Shown here one piece after another: positions 56,065 through 64,000 of a stretch of 64,000 nt of DNA. The translations under genes were made by a program, and so were the position numbers. The notes beneath the pieces were generated by a model. The model searched no databases. It was not told the origin of the DNA and saw nothing but the letters and a program-made list of their open reading frames with translations. The number at the start of each line of letters is the position of its first letter. The stretch's first letter is position 1. This stretch comes from Hypomesus transpacificus (lineage: Eukaryota > Chordata > Actinopteri > Osmeriformes > Osmeridae), in contig NC_061073.1 of NCBI RefSeq assembly GCF_021917145.1, positions 16,743,875 to 16,807,874 on the forward strand, in the 5' to 3' direction.

Positions 56065-56070
56065 TTTATT
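56065..56070 (-). terminator. Candidate WNK1 polyadenylation signal
   Basis: AATAAA on the minus strand, about 2.25 kb after the WNK1 stop codon; human WNK1 also has a long 3' UTR. Confidence 0.4.
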
Positions 56071-56821
56071 CATCTCTTTTTTTACATTTTGTACAATGTG
56101 GAAAAAAACCAGAGGCCCAGATTAGATGTGAAGGAATAGCAGAGATCACAACAGGAACCAGCCCAGGGACTGGAGCCTCGCAAGACAGAGTTAGAGCAGA
56201 GGAACACCTTAACCACCATAGGAGAAGTAAAGAGTTATGTATAAAGGTTGACAGCTTGTTTATTAGTTAGTGCTGTAAAGAGGGGGTGTTAGTGATGTGT
56301 TGTGGTGGGAGTTGTGTTTAACCGAGCATGCAGAGTTGTTGTGCAGACACAGTCAGGGACAAGCCACCAGATTGGCAGCACTTAAGTGATGTGACCCGCT
56401 AACAAGAAGGCAAAGAATAACAGGAACCCTAACCCTATCAAAACATTGAAGTCAGTAACGACCCTCAGCATGCGAGTCCTACTCACCCCTCATGTCATAT
56501 AAAACATTGCATATTCTGCACTGCAGTAACTTACTATTCTCTAGAGAAGTTTTAAGTAGTTGTCCAGTCATGGAAGTTTATAGGTTCATTAGGGGGATCG
56601 CACAAACCTTTGACAAATGGTGCCAGGTAAACAAAAACTTTCAATAAGTCTTTCTTCAAATCTCATTTTCTGCATACACAAATGTTTTCCAATACTGTAT
56701 TGATAATGTACACTGTACCAGACAATCAGACAAATTACCTACAATTATTACCCTTCACAGCTAAAACAGTGTACAGGTAATACACGAGATGCATACAGTA
56801 AATTCTGTTGTAGAGAAATTT

Positions 56822-56860
<39 letters not shown>

Positions 56861-58324
56861 GTTTTTTACCCAATGTGCTCTATATGGGTGGGTCGTGTGT
56901 GTGTGTGTGTGTGAGCGTCACTTGCGGAGGCTCAGCCATTCGCTCACACACACACAGCGTAGATGCAAGGCACAGGTGTTCTGCAGGTTTCACAGGGCCG
57001 AGTGCGTGTTCTTAACCTCCCCCCACCTCAACACACAGGACATTTAGAAATCTAGATACACAGGAAGTTAGAAAGGCGTGCCAGGTTGGTGTCTGATCAA
57101 AGCTCCAGGAACAGGGTTGAACCTGCGCTGTTTCTCCAATTGCACTTTTAGATTCCTTAACTACATGTTGTTTTACAACCTTTTTTTACAGTGAAACAAC
57201 ATCAAGATATGATGGCTGAATACAGGTCCGTAAAGAACACATTGTTTTCCTTATATAATGTCCCCTGGAGCTGGTCAGGGTCGGGGAGCTGACCCTGAAA
57301 GGGGAAGGTTGGATGGGAGGATGGGGTAAGGTTGTCAGTGTAACAGCATGCACCTCCAGGTGAAGCACAAGCCTTCCTGCTGGCTCCTCCCACACCCCAA
57401 GCCCTCCTGCTGGCTCCTCCCACACCCCAAGCCCTCCTGCTGGCTCCTCCCACACCCAAGCCCTCCTGCTGGCTCCTCCCACACCCAAGCCCTCCTGCTG
57501 GCTCCTCCCACACCCAAGCCCTCCTGCTGGCTCCTCCCACACCCCCAAGCCCTCCTGCTGATTCCTGACACCCTACACTACTCCCCAAGTGTTCCAGCAC
57601 CCACTAATGACCAGGAGGTTCACCGGCTCTTCTAGGTAACCACGTCAGAATAACACCGCAAGGGGAACACATCCATGGGGATGATATAACCTGTGGTACA
57701 GATTTATATACAAACACTATGTTAAGGCCACAGTTACAGGGGCCACCACCATTATTGCATTACTGTACAGCAGTAGCGATGAGGCCAATAGGGATCCTGT
57801 ACACCATCACCTCCCCTACGTCCTCTGCTTCTAAAACGCACAGCAATGAAAGTGTGAACCCTATGCCTTGAGTCTTCAACAACCCAACACACCATTTCAC
57901 ATTTAGTAGAACTCTGAAATCTCATCCAATAAATCCAGTCAGCCAGCCAGCCAGTCAGCCAGCCAGTCAGGTGGAGTTTGGGGTCCTCCCCTCTGTCCTA
58001 GTTAAGCTTAAGGACAGGTGCAGAGCAGAGGACCACATCCCTCTGTCTGGCAGCACAATGATGACATCACAATGGGTGCTTTCAACAGATGTCTTTGGCT
58101 GTTGTGGGCAGGGCCCATGGGCACCAGGACAACCCAGTAGCCAATCACAGCTCCTTCCACCGTCGCAGACAGAGCAGCCAGCCCATCAGTGAAGGGCAGC
58201 AGTGATTGTCTGTATTGCAATCTCCCTCCTAGGAGCAGCCCATCTGGATTCCTCTCCACTACTAAAATGAAGGATGATAGTGGTTTTAGTCCTGTGGCAG
58301 CCGGCCCCCCAGGGCGAGGGGGGG
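56071..58324 (-). other. Probable WNK1 3' UTR
   Basis: No further coding exon was seen. The stretch contains a (TA)n(CA)n microsatellite at 56822-56862, a 27-28-bp minisatellite at 57352-57566 and a CCAGCCAGTCAG run near 57938-57968. Assigned as 3' UTR because the nearest minus-strand polyadenylation signal is at 56070. Confidence 0.5.
57352..57566. repeat. 27-28-bp minisatellite
   Basis: Seven copies of AAGCCCTCCTGCTGGCTCCT CCCACACCC, with one-base length variation in the C run. In the probable WNK1 3' UTR. Confidence 0.95.
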
Positions 58325-60049
58325 CTACGTGGGTCTCAGGCTGGAGCCTGTGTGGTTGCTCACAGGCTTCTGGGGGGCGGGCGTGGCCCCCATGTGGAAG
58401 CCCTGCTGCAGGGGGGCGGAGCTGGGGGCAGAGCCAGGGGGAGCGGCCTGGAACTGGGCGGGGTTGAGGAGGCTGACCTGACAGGAAGCGGAAGGCCCCG
58501 TCCACTGAGGGGCAGTGTAGGGAGCGGGGTAGCTAAAGCCCTGGGGGGCGGGAGCAAGGGAGCCCTTCCTGGGGCCCAGGGGGGCAGAGGGCTGGGTTCC
58601 TCCCAGGGTGGAGGGGGTGGGGGTGGAAGAGGGCAGGGGGGGGCAGAGGTGACCAGGGGCTGAGAACTTCCTACCCATGTTGGCTGGAGGGATCATCTGG
58701 AGAGGAAGAAAGAGAGAGAAATATGGAGAGAGGGAGGGAGACAAGGAGAAAGGGAGATTAACATCTTCCATGTCCAGCAGTCCTGAAAGTAGCTGCAGAC
58801 AGTAGCTGCAGACAGTAGCATGTGTTTGTGGAGCAGCCTACATCATGTCCCTGTCCTCCTGTCTTGGAGCCCCTCTTGCCCTGGGAGAGGCTGATGGCGT
58901 CACGGGCCCAGTTGTCCACCAGTTGGTGCAAGTCGTCAGTGAAGGTCCCTGTGCGGCTTTGGGGCCCTGCCCCTTGGGTCTGGCTGCTGCAGCTCTGGCT
59001 GTGGCCTGATCCGCTGTCCGAGATGGTCTCACTGGCCCCTGGAGAACCCGGACAGAGAGAACCAGCTTCAGCCCGGGCCCGGAGCATGCAGGTGTGTACA
59101 TAGCTACCAGGCCTGGAGGTGGAGAGGAAGAGGGGGTAGACCATTGGTGCTTACCCAGGGTGGCAGTGCTGAGGCTGGGCATGGAGGGGGAAGGTTTGAG
59201 GGTCTGCAGGGAGGTGCGGCTGGCTGGCTCTGAGGCACCCGTTCCGGGGGGAGAGCTCTGCTTAGCGGGGGACGTTGAACCCTGGGGGGTCTGGCCAGGG
59301 GCTTCTGTATACAGAACAAGGTAAAAAACACTTCATACATCAAATAGCATCCTTTCATTTGTTCTAATCTTGAAAAATGTATAATTTCTCCAAGGCAAGA
59401 CATCATGAAGGCTCATCCAGATGTCTGGTATCTCCTACCTTTATGGTGGAGGGAGCTGGGCTGGCCGCTGCGAGGGGACTTGCTCTTGGGCCGGCGGCGG
59501 CCCCCGGCCATAGTCACGGCGGGGGAGAGGATGGACGAGGGGAGGGGCTTGCCCAGCCGGGAGAAGAGAGTGTCAATCTCCTCCTTCTGGCGGGAATGCA
59601 GCGTCTGGATCTCCATCATGTGTCTGTTGGAGGGCAGAAGGAGGTCCCAGGGGAGACAGGGAGGAGACATCAGGAAGATGTAGGAATGAGGACAAGCAGA
59701 AGAGAAGGAGAGCACAATCAACATGTTGTCACCAAATCTTGCAGTCTATATACCTTTTGTACATCAGCGTTCTAGTGCTTCTGTTTCAGACTGTGTGTGT
59801 GTGTGTGTTCCAGACGTACTTCTCTCGGAGACGGCTGACCTCCCTCTGGAAGGCCTCATCTTCCGGCCCAGAGTCCTCGTTGTCGCTGCTGACGTAACAG
59901 TGACAGGAGCTGTGGGCAGGGTCGAGGGCGTTGGAGGGGAGGGGGCCGTTTTGCAGGGCGGAGCCGGGGGCGGATCCGGGGGCGGAGCCTGCTGCTGTGT
60001 CTTCTGGCCTCACTGAGCAGAAGAGCTGCTTTAACTCATCCACTGATGG
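58325..60049 (-). CDS. wnk1: WNK1 serine/threonine kinase, last five coding exons
   Basis: Exons on the minus strand: 60049 (or 60042)-59820, 59623-59439, 59304-59155, 59038-58842, 58696-58325; about 375 C-terminal residues, all in phase. Matches to the WNK1 C-terminus include VSSDNEDSGPEDEAF, a coiled-coil-like KEEIDTLFSRLG, GRRRPKSKSPRSG, DDLHQLVDNWARDA, the GRKFSAPG block and a final SNHTGSSLRPT. The kinase domain lies beyond the right edge. WNK1 senses chloride and osmotic state and activates SPAK/OSR1, which control Na-Cl and K-Cl cotransporters. Two acceptors are possible for the first visible exon; neither has a pyrimidine tract because a GA-rich array (coding strand) lies directly upstream. 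It converges on RAD52. A wnk1a/b paralogue was not assigned. Confidence 0.9.
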
Positions 60050-60405
60050 CTGTCTCTCTCTCCAGTCATGCTGTACGTCTCTCTCTCTCTCTCTCCAGTC
60101 ATGCTGCACGTCTCTCTCTCTCTCCAGTCATGCTGTACGTCTCTCTCTCTCCAGTCATGCTGTACGTCTCTCTCTCTCTCTCTCTCTCTCTCCAGTCATG
60201 CTGTACGTTTCTCTCTCTCTCTCTCTCTCCAGTCATGCTGTACGTTTCTCTCTCTCTCTCTCTCTCCAGTCATGCTGTACGTTTCTCTCTCTCTCTCTCC
60301 AGTCATGCTGTACGTTTCTCTCTCTCTCCAGTCATGCTGTACGTCTCTCTCTCTCTCTCCAGTCATGCTGTACGTTTCTCTCTCTCCCTCTCTCCAGTCA
60401 TGCTG

Positions 60406-60465
<60 letters not shown>

Positions 60466-63425
60466 GTCATGCTGTACGTTTCTCTCTCTCTCCAGTCATG
60501 CTGTACGTTTCTCTCTCTCTCCAGTCATGCTGTACGTCTCTCTCTCTCTCCAGTCATGCTGTACGTCTCTCTCTCTCCAGTCATGCTGTACGTCTCTCTC
60601 TCTCTCCAGTCATGCTGTACGTCTCTCTCTCTCTCCAGTCATGCTGTACGTCTCTCTCTCTCTCTCTCTCTCCAGTCATGCTGTACGTCTCTCTCTCCAG
60701 TCATGCTGTACGTCTCTCTCTCTCTCCAGTCATGCTGTACGTCTCTCTCTCTCTCTCTCTCTCTCCAGTCATGCTGTACGTCTCTCTCTCTCCAGTCATG
60801 CTGTACGTCTCTCTCTCTCTCCAGTCATGCTGTACGTCTCTCTCTCTCTCCAGTCATGCTGTACGTCTCTCTCTCTCCAGTCATGCTGTACGTCTCTCTC
60901 TCTCTCTCTCCAGTCATGCTGTACGTCTCTCTCTCTCTCCAGTCATGCTGTACGTCTCTCTCTCTCCAGTCATGCTGTACGTCTCTCTCTCTCTCTCCAG
61001 TCATGCTGTACGTCTCTCTCTCTCTCTCTCCAGTCATGCTGTACGTCTCTCTCTCTCTCTCTCTCTCTCTCCAGTCATGCTGTACGTCTCTCTCTCTCTC
61101 CAGTCATGCTGTACGTCTCTCTCTCTCTCCAGTCATGCTGTACGTCTCTCTCTCTCTCCAGTCATGCTGTACGTCTCTCTCTCTCTCTCCAGTCATGCTG
61201 TACGTCTCTCTCTCTCTCTCTCCAGTCATGCTGTACGTCTCTCTCTCTCTCCAGTCATGCTGTACGTCTCTCTCTCTCTCTCTCTCTCCAGTCATGCTGT
61301 ACGTCTCTCTCTCTCCAGTCATGCTGTACGTCTCTCTCTCTCTCTCTCTCTCTCTCCAGTCATGCTGTACGTCTCTCTCTCTCTCCAGTCATGCTGTACG
61401 TCTCTCTCTCTCCAGTCATGCTGTACGTCTCTCTCTCTCTCTCTCCAGTCATGCTGTACGTCTCTCTCTCTCTCCAGTCATGCTGTACGTCTCTCTCTCT
61501 CTCCAGTCATGCTGTACGTCTCTCTCTCTCTCTCTCCAGTCATGCTTGCTGTACGTTTCTCTCTCCAGTCATGCTGTACGTTTCTCTCTCTCTCCAGTCA
61601 TGCTGTACGTCTCTCTCTCTCTCCAGTCATGCTGTACGTCTCTCTCTCTCTCCAGTCATGCTGTACGTCTCTCTCTCTCTCTCCCTCTCCAGTCATGCTG
61701 TACGTCTCTCTCTCTCTCCAGTCATGCTGTACGTCTCACTCTCTCTCCAGTCATGCTGTACGTCTCTCTTTCTTTCTCTCTCTCCAGTCATGCTGTACGT
61801 CTCTCTCTCTCTCCAGTCATGCTGTACGTCTCTCTCTCTCTCCAGTCATGCTGTACGTCTCTCTCTCTCCAGTCATGCTGTACGTCTCTCTCTCTCTCTC
61901 TCCAGTCATGCTGTACGTCTCTCTCTCTCTCTCTCTCCAGTCATGCTGTACGTCTCTCTCTCTTTCCAGTCATGCTGTACGTCTCTCTCTCTCTCCAGTC
62001 ATGCTGTACGTCTCTCTCTCTCTCTCCAGTCATGCTGTACGTCTCTCTCTCTCTCTCTCCAGTCATGCTGTACGTCTCTCTCTCTCTCTCCAGTCATGCT
62101 GTACGTCTCTCTCTCTCTCTCTCTCTCCAGTCATGCTGTACGTCTCTCTCTCTCTCCAGTCATGCTGTACGTCTCTCTCTCTCTCTCTCCAGTCATGCTG
62201 TACGTCTCTCTCTCTCTCTCTCCAGTCATGCTTGCTGTACGTTTCTCTCTCTCCAGTCATGCTGTACGTTTCTCTCTCTCTCCAGTCATGCTGTACGTCT
62301 CTCTCTCTCTCCAGTCATGCTGTACGTCTCTCTCTCTCCAGTCATGCTGTACGTCTCTCTCTCTCTCTCTCCCTCTCCAGTCATGCTGTACGTCTCTCTC
62401 TCTCTCCAGTCATGCTGTACGTCTCACTCTCTCTCCAGTCATGCTGTACGTCTCTCTTTCTCTCTCTCCAGTCATGCTGTACGTCTCTCTCTCTCCAGTC
62501 ATGCTGTACGTCTCTCTCTCTCTCCAGTCATGCTGTACGTCTCTCTCTCTCCAGTCATGCTGTACGTCTCTCTCTCTCTCCAGTCATGCTGTACGTCTCT
62601 CTCTCTCCAGTCATGCTGTACGTCTCTCTCTCTCCAGTCATGCTGTACGTCTCTCTCTCTCTCTCTCCAGTCATGCTGTACGTCTCTCTCTCTCTCCAGT
62701 CATGCTGTACGTCTCTCTCTCTCCAGTCATGCTGTACGTCTCTCTCTCTCTCTCTCTCTCCAGTCATGCTGTACGTCTCTCTCTCTCTCTCTCTCTCCAG
62801 TCATGCTGTACGTCTCTCTCTCTCTCCAGTCATGCTGTACGTCTCTCTCTCTCTCTCTCCAGTCATGCTGTACGTCTCTCTCTCTCTCTCTCCAGTCATG
62901 CTGTACGTCTCTCTCTCTCTCCAGTCATGCTGTACGTCTCTCTCTCTCTCCAGTCATGCTGTACGTCTCTCTCTCTCCAGTCATGCTGTACGTCTCTCTC
63001 TCTCTCTCCAGTCATGCTGTACGTCTCTCTCTCTCTCCAGTCATGCTGTACGTCTCTCTCTCTCCAGTCATGCTGTACGTCTCTCTCTCTCTCCAGTCAT
63101 GCTGTACGTCTCTCTCTCTCTCTCTCCAGTCATGCTGTACGTCTCCCTCTCCAGTCATGCTGTACGTCTCTCTCTCTCTCTCTCTCCAGTCATGCTGTAC
63201 GTCTCTCTCTCTCTCCAGTCATGCTGTACGTCTCTCTCTCTCCAGTCATGCTGTACATCTCTCTCTCTCTCTCTCCAGTCATGCTGTACGTCTCTCTCTC
63301 TCTCTCTCCAGTCATGCTGTACGTCTCTCTCTCTCTCTCTCCAGTCATGCTGTACGTCTCTCTCTCTCTCTCTCCAGTCATGCTGTACGTCTCTCTCTCT
63401 CTCTCTCTCTCCAGTCATGCTGTAC

Positions 63426-63458
<33 letters not shown>

Positions 63459-64000
63459 GTCATGCTGTACGTCTCTCTCTCTCTCCAGTCATGCTGTACG
63501 TCTCTCTCTCTCCAGTCATGCTGTACGTCTCTCTCTCTCTCTCTCCAGTCATGCTGTACGTCTCTCTCTCTCTCCAGTCATGCTGTACGTCTCTCTCTCT
63601 CTCCAGTCATGCTGTACGTCTCTCTCTCTCTCTCTCCAGTCATGCTTGCTGTACGTTTCTCTCTCTCCAGTCCTGCTGTACGTTTCTCTCTCTCTCCAGT
63701 CATGCTGTACGTCTCTCTCTCTCTCCAGTCATGCTGTACGTCTCTCTCTCTCCAGTCATGCTGTACGTCTCTCTCTCTCTCTCCCTCTCCAGTCATGCTG
63801 TACGTCTCTCTCTCTCTCCAGTCATGCTGTACGTCTCACTCTCTCTCCAGTCATGCTGTACGTCTCTCTTTCTCTCTCTCCAGTCATGCTGTACGTCTCT
63901 CTCTCTCTCCAGTCATGCTGTACGTCTCTCTCTCTCCAGTCATGCTGTACGTCTCTCTCTCTCTCTCCAGTCATGCTGTACGTCTCTCTCTCTCTCTCTC
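60050..64000. repeat. Large CT-rich minisatellite array in a WNK1 intron (continues past the edge)
   Basis: A constant 17-bp block CCAGTCATGCTGTACGT alternates with (CT)n of 4 to about 25 dinucleotides, more than 100 times. Variant units (CATGCTTGCTG, GTACGTTTC, CTCCCTCTCC, GTCTCACTC) recur in the same order, showing a higher-order structure. On the WNK1 strand it is GA-rich. The many short frames here are repeat by-products. Confidence 0.97.

Noticed and set aside
60050-64000. Possible CRISPR-like array (constant block with variable spacers)
   Set aside because: The spacers are only (CT)n of varying length in a vertebrate intron; this is a compound minisatellite.

Overview
The window is vertebrate nuclear DNA from a ray-finned (teleost) fish. 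It has multi-exon genes with GT-AG introns, conserved vertebrate protein families, tRNA-headed SINEs ending in the common teleost tail (CTGGATAAGAGCGTCTGC), a fish-type non-LTR retrotransposon, and very many micro- and minisatellites. The SINE tail and the repeat density would fit a smelt/salmonid-like lineage, but that is only a guess. Exon coordinates were worked out by hand from reading frame, splice dinucleotides, phase continuity and remembered family conservation.

Layout. 1-1128 (-): 5' part of an unrecognised secreted protein running off the left edge. 2294-16428 (+): FBXL13 (DRC6), with LRRC17 (5656-9946, -) nested in one of its introns. 16767-19250 (-): FAM185A, tail to tail with FBXL13. 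20305-25987 (-): an FGL2-like gene whose first exon is enormously enlarged by low-complexity and repeat-coding sequence (predicted 1588 aa; human FGL2 is about 439). 25988-31950: gene-poor, repeat-bearing spacer. 31951-38038 (+): RSBN1L. 40162-40566 (-): TMEM60. 42121-42687: a small DNA transposon carrying a RecQ-helicase-like fragment. 43164-47267 (-): PRR5, an mTORC2 subunit. 50795-54882 (+): RAD52. 58325-60049 (-): the last five coding exons of WNK1, converging on RAD52. 60050-64000: a CT-rich minisatellite array in a WNK1 intron, running off the right edge.

In human the same genes lie in three places: 7q (FBXL13/LRRC17/FAM185A at 7q22; FGL2, RSBN1L, TMEM60 at 7q11), 22q13 (PRR5) and 12p13 (RAD52/WNK1). 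The window is therefore a mosaic of conserved blocks, with joins between TMEM60 and PRR5 and between PRR5 and RAD52. The genes do not form a pathway; their grouping is inherited synteny.

The most unusual theme is where the minisatellites sit. In LRRC17, FBXL13 (four introns), RSBN1L, RAD52, WNK1 and, in miniature, PRR5, the tandem array starts or ends at a splice junction. In several cases the repeated unit contains the end of the exon plus the splice donor, or the splice acceptor plus the start of the exon. The result is long ladders of duplicated splice sites.
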